In this document: positions 54,268-63,573 of the stretch, in pieces
Position numbering within the stretch: the stretch's first letter is position 1
Layout of the letters: the number at the start of each line of letters is the position of its first letter
From: Thalassotalea marina
GTDB taxonomy: Bacteria > Pseudomonadota > Gammaproteobacteria > Enterobacterales > Alteromonadaceae
Direction: 5' to 3'
DNA length: 64,000 bases
Assembly: GCF_014656435.1 (NCBI RefSeq)
Contig: NZ_BNCK01000001.1
Span: 1-64,000 of the forward strand
Made by a program: the position numbers and the translations under genes
Notes under the pieces: model-generated
The model's input: only the letters and a program-made list of their open reading frames with translations
Database searches by the model: none
Told to the model about the DNA's origin: nothing

Positions 54268-55782
54268 ATGAATATTAATAAAGATCCAATTAAAAAAATT
54301 GCTATTGTTGGTGGTGGCACCGCCGGCTGGTTTGCCGCGTCTACTTTGATCAGTGTTTTTAAAAGTTCAGGTTTGCAAATAGAGCTTATTGAATCAGAAG
54401 AAATTGGTATCATTGGTGTCGGAGAAGCAACTATTCCTCCTCTAATTTCTGTTTTGCATGGCTTAAATATTAATCTAGTTGATTTTATCAAGGCAACCCA
54501 AGGTACTTTTAAGCTTGGCATCCAGTTTGAAGATTGGCATACCAAAGGAGAACACTTTTTTCATCCATTTGGCAGTATTGGTAAACCAATTGATGGCTAC
54601 GACTTCTTTCAATGCTGGTTAAAGTGCCGTGCCGAAGGAGATAAAACGCCGTTGATGGCGCATTCACCAGAGACCATTTTGGCAAGCAAAAATAAATTTT
54701 TTCCACCATTTGATGTGAAAAACACGCCTTTAGAGCGAGCGGACTATGCTTTACATCTAGATTCTGGGTTGGCAGGAAAATTTTTACGTGATTTTTCCGA
54801 AAAAAAAGGTGTAGTTAGAACCGAAGGAAAGGTTGAAACTGTTCAGCAGCATCCAAATGGTGATATTAAGTCTGTCACCCTAGCTTCTGGACAAGTTATT
54901 GAAGCTGATTTTTTTATTGATTGTTCTGGATTTAAAGGCCTACTAATAGAAGAAACCTTAAAGGTAGGATACGAGGATTGGTCTCAATATTTACCTTGTA
55001 ACAAAGCTGTTACGGTTCAAACTGACAACGTAGGAGAACCAGCACCATATACAGTCGCTAAAGCTAGAGAAGCTGGTTGGACATGGAGAATTCCGTTACA
55101 GCACAGAACTGGTAACGGTTATGTTTTTTGTGACAAATTTATTTCTGATGAACAAGCAAAAGCAACTTTGCTAGATAGTATACAGGGGCAGCCACTGATG
55201 GAGCCTCGCTTTATCCCGTTTACTACGGGGATGAGAAATAAAACATGGCATAAAAACTGCCTTTCATTGGGGTTAGCACAAGGGTTTTTAGAGCCATTAG
55301 AATCTACCGCTATTCACTTGGTCACCAAGTCTTTAGCGGTTTTTATTCGAATGTTCCCGGCCTCAACGCATAACGAAACCTTGGTAAACGAATACAACAG
55401 GGCAATTCGCAAAGACTATGAAGAAATAAGAGACTTTTTAGTATTGCATTATTGTACTACAGCTAGAGATGACTCTGAGTTTTGGCGTTCTTGTCAAACT
55501 ATGGAAATTCCAGAAAGTTTACAGTATAAAATTGACTACTATAAAGTCGCAGGAGGCTTAAATATCAAAGCTGAAGAGCTATTTCAGTCTACAAGTTGGC
55601 ATGCGGTTTTTCATGGTATGCACGTTGAACCTTCGAGATACAACCCTACGCTCGATACATGGCAAGCTGAAAAGCTCAAAAGTATTTTAGCGCAAGGTGC
55701 ACAAGGGCTGGCTAATATTTGTGACAAACAACCCAGTCATAAACAATTTATTCAGCAGTATTGCTCTGCACCTAAACTATAA
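54268..55782 (+). CDS. Tryptophan halogenase-family flavoprotein 2
   Basis: A 504-aa paralogue of the preceding protein. FAD-binding AIVGGGTAGWFAASTL lies near residue 8; then GVGEATIPPLISVL, Lys82 in GTFKLGIQFEDW, GWTWRIPLQHRTGNG and QGFLEPLESTAIHL, so both catalytic-type residues are kept. It is similar to halogenase 3 in the IQFEDWH segment, and more distant from halogenase 1 there. It lies 16 bases after halogenase 1 and ends at a terminator shared with the converging halogenase 3 gene. Confidence 0.9.
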   Translation: MNINKDPIKKIAIVGGGTAGWFAASTLISVFKSSGLQIELIESEEIGIIGVGEATIPPLISVLHGLNINLVDFIKATQGTFKLGIQFEDWHTKGEHFFHPFGSIGKPIDGYDFFQCWLKCRAEGDKTPLMAHSPETILASKNKFFPPFDVKNTPLERADYALHLDSGLAGKFLRDFSEKKGVVRTEGKVETVQQHPNGDIKSVTLASGQVIEADFFIDCSGFKGLLIEETLKVGYEDWSQYLPCNKAVTVQTDNVGEPAPYTVAKAREAGWTWRIPLQHRTGNGYVFCDKFISDEQAKATLLDSIQGQPLMEPRFIPFTTGMRNKTWHKNCLSLGLAQGFLEPLESTAIHLVTKSLAVFIRMFPASTHNETLVNEYNRAIRKDYEEIRDFLVLHYCTTARDDSEFWRSCQTMEIPESLQYKIDYYKVAGGLNIKAEELFQSTSWHAVFHGMHVEPSRYNPTLDTWQAEKLKSILAQGAQGLANICDKQPSHKQFIQQYCSAPKL

Positions 55783-55785
55783 GCT

Positions 55786-55812
55786 AAAGGCAACATTTGT
55801 TGCCTTTTTTGC
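55786..55812. terminator. Bidirectional terminator between halogenases 2 and 3
   Basis: AAAGGCAAC pairs with GTTGCCTTT around ATTT with T residues on the right. It lies between two converging genes. Confidence 0.82.
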
Positions 55813-55817
55813 TTTGT

Positions 55818-57335
55818 TTATTTGAATACAATTTCTTCTGCTTTACAGTGTTTGGTGATAAATGCTTGGTGTGACAGAGCTTGTTTTGCTGCATTATCAA
55901 TAGAATCCTTCATTTGATTTAGATTATTTATCAAATCATTAAGCGGAATTTGGCTTGCTCTTGGGTCAAATGAATTTGGTTGAATGCCAAACCCATTATA
56001 CATGCTCAACCAACTCGCCTGTTCGAACGATTCACATTCCCTTTCAATTAAATGCCCTCGGCTTTGATATACGCCAATTTTATGCTCAAGTGACTCCGGT
56101 ATGTCCATTGTTTGGCAATAGCGCCAAAATTCTGAATCATCGCGTTTAGACAGCTTGTAATGCAGTATTAAAAAGTCACGTACATGTTCCACTTCAGTGT
56201 TATGCAAACGATTTACCTCATCAATATCGAATTGGTTTAAACCTGAGTGAGGGAAAAAGGTTAACAATTTGTCGATGATAGATTGAATCAATGAAATGCT
56301 AGTCGATTCTAACGGCTCTAAAAAACCAGAAGATAAGCCGACGGCAATACAGTTTTTATTCCACACTTTTTTGCGACGCCCTGGAACAAACTTAAACGGT
56401 CGAACTTCATTTAAGGTTTTACCTTCTACTGATTCTAACAATACCTGTTTTGCTGCTTGTTCTGTTTGGAATTTGCTAGCAAATATGTATCCATTGCCCA
56501 TTCTATGCTGCAGAGGTATGCGCCATTGCCAACCATTGGCTTTGGCAATTGAACGTGTATATGGCGTTGGTTCTCCCATAAGCTCGGTTTGTACAGCTAG
56601 TGCTCTGTCACATAACAGCCAGTGGCTCCAATCTTCGTAACCAGTATTTAAGGCTTTTTCAATCAAAAGACCGGTAAAGCCAGAGCAGTCGATAAATAAG
56701 TCGCCTTTTATCTTTTGGCCATTTTCGAGTGTTACTGATTCAATCTCGCCAGATTTAGCGTCTACGGTTACATCATTGATTAAAGCATCAATATGGTTCA
56801 CGCCCAGTTTTGTCGCAAAATTCATTAAAAACTTGGCGTATAGCCCTGCATCAAAATGAAAGGCGTATTGATAATCAGCTAATGGTGAGGGGGGATTAGG
56901 ATGAGGTTGTGCAAAATTTCCATGTTTGGCTAAAACGCTTGGAAAGCAAAAGTCTTTTAAAGCGTACTGTTGTCCTTCACTGTTAGCTCGATGAATGTAA
57001 TGGTGAAAATCTACCTGATTCACTGGCAAGCCATAATCAGAAAAAGGATGAAAAAAAGATTCTCCTTCTTTATGCCAATCTTCAAACTGAATGCCCAATT
57101 TAAAACTTGCTTGTGTCGCTTTAATTAATTCAAGCTCATCAATCCCTAAGTTTTTATTATAAGTAACAATGTTTGGGATTGTTGCTTCACCCACGCCAAC
57201 GGTGCCCAGTGTTGAAGACTCTATAATCGTAATATTATTGGCTTTATCACCAAAATATCGTGCCAAACTGGCGGCACTCATCCAGCCTGCCGTACCACCA
57301 CCGACAATAACAATTTTTTCAATAGGCTTTGACAT
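55818..57335 (-). CDS. Tryptophan halogenase-family flavoprotein 3
   Basis: A 505-aa member of the family on the opposite strand. VIVGGGTAGWMSAASLARYF (residues 9-28) binds FAD; GVGEATIPNIVTYN, Lys79 in ASFKLGIQFEDWHKEG, GWQWRIPLQHRMGNG and SGFLEPLESTSISL follow, with the catalytic-type Lys and Glu in place. ATG 57335 with AGAGTGG upstream is preferred over ATG 57353. It diverges from the hexosaminidase gene, and a NagR-type operator (57497-57510) lies in the shared 221-base promoter, so GlcNAc control of both is likely. Confidence 0.9.
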   Translation of the reverse strand: MSKPIEKIVIVGGGTAGWMSAASLARYFGDKANNITIIESSTLGTVGVGEATIPNIVTYNKNLGIDELELIKATQASFKLGIQFEDWHKEGESFFHPFSDYGLPVNQVDFHHYIHRANSEGQQYALKDFCFPSVLAKHGNFAQPHPNPPSPLADYQYAFHFDAGLYAKFLMNFATKLGVNHIDALINDVTVDAKSGEIESVTLENGQKIKGDLFIDCSGFTGLLIEKALNTGYEDWSHWLLCDRALAVQTELMGEPTPYTRSIAKANGWQWRIPLQHRMGNGYIFASKFQTEQAAKQVLLESVEGKTLNEVRPFKFVPGRRKKVWNKNCIAVGLSSGFLEPLESTSISLIQSIIDKLLTFFPHSGLNQFDIDEVNRLHNTEVEHVRDFLILHYKLSKRDDSEFWRYCQTMDIPESLEHKIGVYQSRGHLIERECESFEQASWLSMYNGFGIQPNSFDPRASQIPLNDLINNLNQMKDSIDNAAKQALSHQAFITKHCKAEEIVFK

Positions 57336-57496
57336 GAACCACTCTCTTTCCATTAAATGTTGATTGAGTTTGACACAGTTGCAACTTGCTTTTTTTGTTG
57401 TATATCAAAATGAATGTCGTCGCATGACTGTCCAATATCTAAGTGCAGATACGATTGGTAAACTATACAGCAGCCATAGAGATGTAAAGAATTTTT

Positions 57497-57510
57497 TGAC
57501 AGCGTTGTCA
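57497..57510. promoter_or_regulatory. NagR-type operator 4 between halogenase 3 and hexosaminidase genes
   Basis: TGACAGCGTTGTCA, identical to operator 1, lies 46 bases before the hexosaminidase ATG and 161 bases before the halogenase 3 start in the divergent direction. Confidence 0.8.
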
Positions 57511-57556
57511 GTATCGTTCATGGTTAATCAATAATAATTGTTTATAGGGTAGGCAA

Positions 57557-60238
57557 ATGAAACGAGAGTGTTCTATATCTGCGTTAGGAATTGTACTCTT
57601 ACTAGCAGGCTGTAATGCAGAAAAACCTCCTGCGCACAAAAGCAGTGAAAGTATAGCCAAACCCCATCAAACGCTTAGCCAACTAACACAAGCTGACATT
57701 GATTTATTGGCAAATAACTTACAAGTGCAGTTTATTCACCAATCTAATCAAGCTTCAGATAGATGTGACAAATCAAAAACTGATGGCTTGTGTTTTGCGG
57801 CTAAGTTTCGCTTTACCACTCCCATTGATTTACCTCTCGCAGGTTGGAGCATTTATTACAGCCAAATAGCTCCGTTACATAATAACGACAGTGATTTATT
57901 TCAATTAGAACATCTCAATGGTGACTTACATCGGTTAACACCTAGCAACAAATTTACTGGTTTTAAAGCAAACACTACGTACGAGATTCCTTTTCGTGCT
58001 GCTTTTTGGAGTTTGGCAGAATCAGACATCATGCCCAATATGTTTATCGTGGCAGATAACTTAGCCCCTAGAGTGATACAAAGTACAAAACCGGCTATAG
58101 ATCCTGAAACACAAATGGAGTTTTTACCATTTGTACAAAGCTACACGAATTACAGAGATCATTTTCAGCGCACGCCTGCAGACTCTACGCCTTGGCTAGA
58201 TAGCCATGGGTTCTATCAACGTAATCTCGCATTAGGTACAGAGCTTACCGATGTCAGTCGGGTGATTATTCCAACACCAAAGAAAGTGATATTTCCCGAG
58301 CCATCAAGTGATATAAATTTAGCTAGTGGTATCCAAGTCACATTGCAGGGGGTTGAACGTAGTCAGGTAGATGTTGCATTAAAAAGATTGGCAAGCTTAG
58401 GTATCAAAGAAGCTAATAATGGCTTAACAGTGAAACTGGCGGTGAAAGCTGATAGTAATAAAATAATAGGCAGCTATTCACTAACGGCAACACAAGCTGG
58501 CATCAGGATCACAGGTGTTGATGCGTCAGGGGTGTTTAATGGGTTACAAACATTAGCAAGTTTGATCACGCTAAATAAGCCAGTTATTCCCATGGTGACA
58601 ATTGAAGATGAACCTTTATACGAATTTAGGGGCTTACTGGTCGATGTAGCGCGAAACTTTAGAGACAAAAACTTTATTATTAAGCTGATGGATCAAATGT
58701 CTGCTTATAAGTTGAATAAGTTACATCTGCATATGGGAGAGGATGAAGGTTGGCGATTAGAAATTCCAGGCTTACCCGAATTGACAGAAGTGGGGGCCCA
58801 GAGGTGTTTCGACCCAAATGAACAAAAATGTTTAATGCCTCAACTCGGAGCAGGTATTGATCCTAGCAGCAAAAACAATGGCTACTATAGCGTTGAAGAC
58901 TATAAAGAAATTTTAACAGCGGCAACTGCACGCCATATTCAAGTACTGCCTTCTTTAGATATGCCAGGTCATTCAAGAGCTGCCATCAAAGCCATGGAAG
59001 CAAGGTACAACAAATACTCTGCACTTGAGCAAAAAGACAAAGCCAATGAATATTTGTTATATGATCCTAATGACAAAACTCAGTATTCATCTATTCAGTT
59101 TTATAATGACAATACCATTAACGCTTGCCAGGAATCATCTTATGCTTTTGTGAAAAAGGTGATGACAGAAGTCAAAAAAATACATAACGATGCTGGCCAA
59201 CCTTTAACTCGTTATCATATTGGCGCTGACGAAACAGCAGGTGCTTGGTTGGACTCTCCAGTCTGCAAAGCCTTTATTGAAAATAACGATAAAGGTATTA
59301 CAGACATGAAACAGCTAGGGGCTTATTTTGTTGAACGAGTCGCTAACATGTTAGCTGATATGGGAATTGAACCTGCTGCTTGGAGTGATGGACTAGAGCA
59401 CACTAAGGCCAATAATATGCCTGCAGTTGTGCAGGCAAATGCGTGGGGTCACTTGCCTTGGGGCGCACACCATACATTAAGCGAATTGGTCAATCGAAAT
59501 TGGCAGGTTGTACTGTCAATTCCGGATGTCACTTATTTTGATTTTCCCTATGAAGCAGATCCCAAGGAGCATGGCTATTATTGGGCGTCGAGGCGCACTA
59601 ATACCGAAAAAGTATTCCAATTTATGCCGCAAAATATTCCAATACACGCCGAATTTTGGTTAGACAGACAAGACAATCCTTTTGTTATCGATGACACCTT
59701 ACAGGTAGATGCTTCAGGTAAAACGACACATCAACCAATGAAGGAAAGTAAAACCTACTTTGGCTTGCAAGGGCAACTGTGGAGTGAAAATGTTCGCACT
59801 GACAATATGGCTGAGTATAAAATTTTCCCTCGTTTGATCGCATTGGCTGAACGAGCATGGCATAAAGCGACTTGGGCAGTGCCATATAATTATCTTGGTG
59901 CTAAGTATGATCAAACAAGTGGTGTTTTTAATGAAAACTTAAAGCACCAAAGAGATCAACAGTGGCGATTGTTTGCCAATGCTCTGGGTCAGAAAGAGCT
60001 GCCTAAGTTAGATAAAGCAAACGTCACTTATCGATTGCCAACTGTTGGTGCCAAGGTTGAACAAGGCGTTTTATATGCAAACATTGCTTTTCCAGGATTA
60101 ACCATTGAATTTAAAGATGGCAATAAGCCCTGGACAACTTATAACGAACCGACGGCTGTTGGAGATAATGTTCAGGTAAGAGCCGTTACTAAAGATGGAC
60201 AAAGAAAAGGCCGTTCAGTTTCTGTTGTGGTGTTATAG
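57557..60238 (+). CDS. Beta-N-acetylhexosaminidase lipoprotein, GH20
   Basis: An 893-aa enzyme that releases GlcNAc from chitin oligosaccharides in the periplasm or at the outer membrane. The signal peptide ends in the lipobox LLAGC (Cys19). An N-terminal carbohydrate-binding-like domain (CHB_HEX-type, about 45-190) is followed by a GH20b-like domain and the catalytic barrel, with the Asp-Glu pair of GH20 at 558-559 (RYHIGADETAGAW) that drives substrate-assisted catalysis. Conserved LHMGEDEGWRLEI and SLDMPGHSRAAI also fit. A C-terminal Ig-like segment ends the protein. A NagR-type operator lies directly upstream. Confidence 0.94.
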   Translation: MKRECSISALGIVLLLAGCNAEKPPAHKSSESIAKPHQTLSQLTQADIDLLANNLQVQFIHQSNQASDRCDKSKTDGLCFAAKFRFTTPIDLPLAGWSIYYSQIAPLHNNDSDLFQLEHLNGDLHRLTPSNKFTGFKANTTYEIPFRAAFWSLAESDIMPNMFIVADNLAPRVIQSTKPAIDPETQMEFLPFVQSYTNYRDHFQRTPADSTPWLDSHGFYQRNLALGTELTDVSRVIIPTPKKVIFPEPSSDINLASGIQVTLQGVERSQVDVALKRLASLGIKEANNGLTVKLAVKADSNKIIGSYSLTATQAGIRITGVDASGVFNGLQTLASLITLNKPVIPMVTIEDEPLYEFRGLLVDVARNFRDKNFIIKLMDQMSAYKLNKLHLHMGEDEGWRLEIPGLPELTEVGAQRCFDPNEQKCLMPQLGAGIDPSSKNNGYYSVEDYKEILTAATARHIQVLPSLDMPGHSRAAIKAMEARYNKYSALEQKDKANEYLLYDPNDKTQYSSIQFYNDNTINACQESSYAFVKKVMTEVKKIHNDAGQPLTRYHIGADETAGAWLDSPVCKAFIENNDKGITDMKQLGAYFVERVANMLADMGIEPAAWSDGLEHTKANNMPAVVQANAWGHLPWGAHHTLSELVNRNWQVVLSIPDVTYFDFPYEADPKEHGYYWASRRTNTEKVFQFMPQNIPIHAEFWLDRQDNPFVIDDTLQVDASGKTTHQPMKESKTYFGLQGQLWSENVRTDNMAEYKIFPRLIALAERAWHKATWAVPYNYLGAKYDQTSGVFNENLKHQRDQQWRLFANALGQKELPKLDKANVTYRLPTVGAKVEQGVLYANIAFPGLTIEFKDGNKPWTTYNEPTAVGDNVQVRAVTKDGQRKGRSVSVVVL

Positions 60239-60257
60239 TGCTAAAAACAAAAAATAT

Positions 60258-60281
60258 GGTTGAATTGTGCGCAATTCAACC
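60258..60281 (+). terminator. Hairpin after the hexosaminidase gene
   Basis: GGTTGAATTG pairs perfectly with CAATTCAACC around a 4-base loop, 19 bases after the stop codon. There is no T run, so it may only slow or process the transcript. Confidence 0.5.
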
Positions 60282-60368
60282 GACTGTAATTACGGCTGTT
60301 TTATCCAAATGATGTATAAATATTCATAATTAATAAATAAAACGTGTTAATTTTTGTTAAAAAATAAA

Positions 60369-60382
60369 TGACAACGCTGTCA
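60369..60382. promoter_or_regulatory. NagR-type operator 5 upstream of the GlcNAc kinase gene
   Basis: TGACAACGCTGTCA, identical to operator 2, lies 87 bases before the kinase ATG and should control the kinase-deaminase-nagA-permease unit. Confidence 0.82.
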
Positions 60383-60469
60383 TTTCTGGTTAAGATGAAA
60401 ATATCAACGATTACATAGAAAAATTTGTCTGTGACTAAGCAGTACAAATGAAAAGAGCATGAGGTCCAC

Positions 60470-61363
60470 ATGCCTAACAGCAGTGACAACAACAATTCAT
60501 ACTTCTTAGGTATCGATGGTGGTGGTAGCAAAACTAAAGCTATTATCGTCGATGCAAACAATAAGGTGCTAGGAGAGGGTATCTCTGGGCCTGCAAATCC
60601 ATTACACGGTTTTGAACAAGCCGTAAATTCGATCACAGAATCTGCCGAAATCGCTTTAGCCAATTCAGGTTTATCTATTTCACTAGGTGACCTAACAGCT
60701 GGTGTTGGCCTTGCGGGTGTTAATTTACCTGTATTGTTTGAACAAATGTCAAACTGGCAACACCCTTTTGGCAGAATGTTCTTAGCAACAGATTTGCTTA
60801 TTGCTTGTTTAGGTGCTCACAATGGCAGTGATGGTGCAGTAATGATCACCGGAACAGGTTCATGTGGATTTTCCTATGTCAAAGGGCATCCTTATACTTT
60901 AGGTGGTCACGGTTTCCCTCATGGCGACAAAGGAAGTGGTGCTTGGTTTGGTTTCCAAGCGGCGAACTACGTATTAATGTCATTAGATGGGCTAAAAGCG
61001 CCTTCAGCTATCAATGAAAAATTACTAAGCCTGTTGCAAGTTAAAGACGGGTTAGAAATGGTGGAAGTTATTGCTGGTAAACCAGCTGCTTTTTACGCCA
61101 AAATGGCAAATTTGGTATTTGATGCGGCTGAGCAAGGTGACCAAGTTGCACAAGAAATTGTCAAAGAAGGAGCTGAATATATCAGTGGTATCGCTAGGCA
61201 GTTACTTAAACAGCAACCTCCTCGCATCTCATTAATTGGCGGATTAACACCACGCATTAAGCCTTGGCTTGATGATGATGTAAAAAACATATTGCAAGAC
61301 CCATTGAGCCCACCAGAAATCGGTTCAGTGATCTATGCTAAGCAACAGCTCGCGTTGCTTTAA
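60470..61363 (+). CDS. nagK: N-acetylglucosamine kinase (BadF/BadG ATPase family)
   Basis: Phosphorylates GlcNAc to GlcNAc-6-phosphate after import by a non-PTS permease. The 297-aa protein has the ASKHA ATPase motifs: LGIDGGGSKTKAIIVDANN near residue 11, AGVGLAGVN, FLATDLLIACLGAH, VMITGTGSCGF and LGGHGFPHGDKGSGAWFG. Length fits the family. It is the first gene of the unit with a SIS-type deaminase, nagA and a sugar permease, behind a NagR-type operator. The symbol follows the role described for the marine Alteromonadales pathway. Confidence 0.88.
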   Translation: MPNSSDNNNSYFLGIDGGGSKTKAIIVDANNKVLGEGISGPANPLHGFEQAVNSITESAEIALANSGLSISLGDLTAGVGLAGVNLPVLFEQMSNWQHPFGRMFLATDLLIACLGAHNGSDGAVMITGTGSCGFSYVKGHPYTLGGHGFPHGDKGSGAWFGFQAANYVLMSLDGLKAPSAINEKLLSLLQVKDGLEMVEVIAGKPAAFYAKMANLVFDAAEQGDQVAQEIVKEGAEYISGIARQLLKQQPPRISLIGGLTPRIKPWLDDDVKNILQDPLSPPEIGSVIYAKQQLALL

Positions 61364-61393
61364 TTTAACGTATTTTTCAATAAAGGTTATAAC

Positions 61394-62392
61394 ATGACTC
61401 AAACGATTATGGAGCAGGAAGCTAAACAAGCTCCCTCAGTTATTGAAGGCCAATTGGCTGCAAACAAAGAATTAGCGCAAGCGATTGGTGCCAAACTACG
61501 TGAAATCTCTCCTAAAATGGTGATGATCATTGGCCGTGGCTCGTCTGATCACGCTGGTGTTTTTGGCAAATACTTAATCGAAATTGAAGCAGGTGTACCA
61601 ACATTTGCAGCTGCACCGTCAGTATCAAGTGTCTATGGTAAACAACTTAAATTAGATGGCGCATTAGCGATTGTTATTTCACAATCGGGTCGCAGCCCTG
61701 ACATTTTAGCGCAAGCTGAAATGGCTAAAAAAGGCGGTGCTTTTGTTGTTGCCTTGGTGAATGATGAAACTTCACCATTAAAAGATATTGTTGACGAAGT
61801 GTTACCACTTAAAGCTGGCGCTGAGATTTCAGTAGCAGCAACAAAGAGCTATTTAGCGACATTGTCAGCGTTACTTCAACTAACCGCATACTGGACGCAA
61901 AACCAAGAGTTAGTTGAAGCACTAGATACGTTACCTGCTGCATTACAAGCTATGATTGATTCTGAGCCACAGTTAACATCTCAATCTATTGAAGGTGTTA
62001 AAAATATGGTCGTGCTTGGCCGTGGTTTAGGTTATGCAATCACTAAAGAAATGGCGCTAAAACTAAAAGAAGTTAGCTCAATTCATGCGGAAGCTTTCAG
62101 TTCTGCTGAATTTTTACATGGCCCAGTTACTCTTGTTGAACAAGGTTTAGCAATTCTTAACGCTGCAGTAAATGATGAAAGCGCTAACTCTCACGAAGAG
62201 CAAATTACTGAAGTGACGCAACGTGGCGCCGACTTGGTGCATATTCGTCAAATTGATAACAGTGTTCATCCTCGTATCGCACCATTGGTTGTCCTTCAGC
62301 GTTTCTACTTAGATGTAGCCGAAGTTGCGGTATCTCGCGGTTTTAACCCTGATGAGCCAAAAGGCCTTAAAAAAGTCACTAGGACCCTGTAA
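61394..62392 (+). CDS. nagB-II: Glucosamine-6-phosphate deaminase, SIS type (NagB-II)
   Basis: Converts glucosamine-6-phosphate to fructose-6-phosphate and ammonia. The 332-aa protein has two SIS domains (IIGRGSSDHAGVFGKYL; VISQSGRSPDILAQAEMAKKGGAF; VVLGRGLGYAITKEMALKLKEVSSIHAEAFSSAEFLHGP), as in the C-terminal half of GlmS but without a glutaminase domain. This type replaces the NagB of enterobacteria in marine Alteromonadales, as described for Shewanella. It lies 30 bases after the kinase gene, and nagA starts on its stop codon (TAATG). Confidence 0.92.
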   Translation: MTQTIMEQEAKQAPSVIEGQLAANKELAQAIGAKLREISPKMVMIIGRGSSDHAGVFGKYLIEIEAGVPTFAAAPSVSSVYGKQLKLDGALAIVISQSGRSPDILAQAEMAKKGGAFVVALVNDETSPLKDIVDEVLPLKAGAEISVAATKSYLATLSALLQLTAYWTQNQELVEALDTLPAALQAMIDSEPQLTSQSIEGVKNMVVLGRGLGYAITKEMALKLKEVSSIHAEAFSSAEFLHGPVTLVEQGLAILNAAVNDESANSHEEQITEVTQRGADLVHIRQIDNSVHPRIAPLVVLQRFYLDVAEVAVSRGFNPDEPKGLKKVTRTL

Positions 62393-63525
62393 TGACTTCC
62401 ACACGTATTCACATAGAACAGTTATTTGATGGCGAGCAGTTACTTGATCATCAAGTAATATCTGTGGAAAACGGGAAAATTGTTGCTATTGATGGTGATA
62501 TCAAAACAGCTGTTCAAAAAATAGCTGGGCTTGTTGTGCCCGGCTTTATTGATTTGCAGGTTAATGGTGGCGGAGGCGTGTTGTTTAATGACGCCCCGTC
62601 ATTAGAAAATCTAAAAACCATGATTGCAGCACATGCCATGTTTGGTACTACTGGCATGTTACCCACTCTTATCACTGATAAAGTCGAGGTAATGGCACAA
62701 GCTGCAGATGCAATGGCGCAAGCTATTGCAGAAAACGTTCCTGGAATTTTAGGCATTCACTTTGAAGGCCCACATCTTTCTACAGCGAAGAAAGGTACAC
62801 ATGTCGAAGAGTACATTAGACCTATTTCTGAAGCGGAGTGGCAAATTTTAGAACGTAAAGATTTAGGGCAAATTTTAGTCACACTTGCACCTGAAACTGT
62901 CAGCGAAGCAGATATTGAACGCATGGTCTCACTGGGCATTAAAGTGTGTTTAGGCCATACCAATGCTAGTTATGAAGTTGCTCAAAGAGCGATAGATGCC
63001 GGAGCTGATGGCTTTACCCATTTGTATAATGCGATGTCGCCCCTTCAAGGTAGAGAGCCAGGCGTAACAGGCTGTGCATTACTTAATGACAGTGCTAGCT
63101 GCGGGATCATCATTGACGGTCATCATGTATCGTATGCCAGTGCTAATTTAGCCCTTAAAACTAAGCCTACTGGCAAGGTATTTCTTGTTACTGATGCGAT
63201 GTCTACTATTGGCACAGATCAAACAGAATTCTCCTTTTTTGACCGCACTGTGTATTTAAAAGATGGGCGATTAAATTCAACAACTGGAGAATTGGCCGGC
63301 GCCGCTTTAGATATGGTAACTGCTGTAAATAATGCCGCAGACTTTTTAAATATTAGTTATCATGAAGCTGTTCGCATGGCGAGTAGTTACCCAGCCACTT
63401 ACATAAATCAGCAAGGTGTTCGTGGTGAACTGAAAGTAGGACAAGCGGCAGATTTTGTCGTGCTCAATGCAGATCGCAGTGTACAAAGTACTTGGATTGC
63501 AGGGCAAACAATATATACAAATTAA
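62392..63525 (+). CDS. nagA: N-acetylglucosamine-6-phosphate deacetylase
   Basis: Removes the acetyl group of GlcNAc-6-phosphate. The 377-aa amidohydrolase-fold enzyme has PGFIDLQVNGGGG near residue 50, the metal Glu in GIHFEGPHLS, His in LGHTNASYEVAQ and THLYNAMSPLQGREPG, and the catalytic Asp in LVTDAMSTIG. The ATG overlaps the stop of the deaminase gene by one base, so the two are translationally coupled. A sugar permease gene follows after 48 bases. Confidence 0.95.
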   Translation: MTSTRIHIEQLFDGEQLLDHQVISVENGKIVAIDGDIKTAVQKIAGLVVPGFIDLQVNGGGGVLFNDAPSLENLKTMIAAHAMFGTTGMLPTLITDKVEVMAQAADAMAQAIAENVPGILGIHFEGPHLSTAKKGTHVEEYIRPISEAEWQILERKDLGQILVTLAPETVSEADIERMVSLGIKVCLGHTNASYEVAQRAIDAGADGFTHLYNAMSPLQGREPGVTGCALLNDSASCGIIIDGHHVSYASANLALKTKPTGKVFLVTDAMSTIGTDQTEFSFFDRTVYLKDGRLNSTTGELAGAALDMVTAVNNAADFLNISYHEAVRMASSYPATYINQQGVRGELKVGQAADFVVLNADRSVQSTWIAGQTIYTN

Positions 63526-63573
63526 CGATTACAATTAAACAATAATAACAACACGCAAGTATTTGAGGAAACT

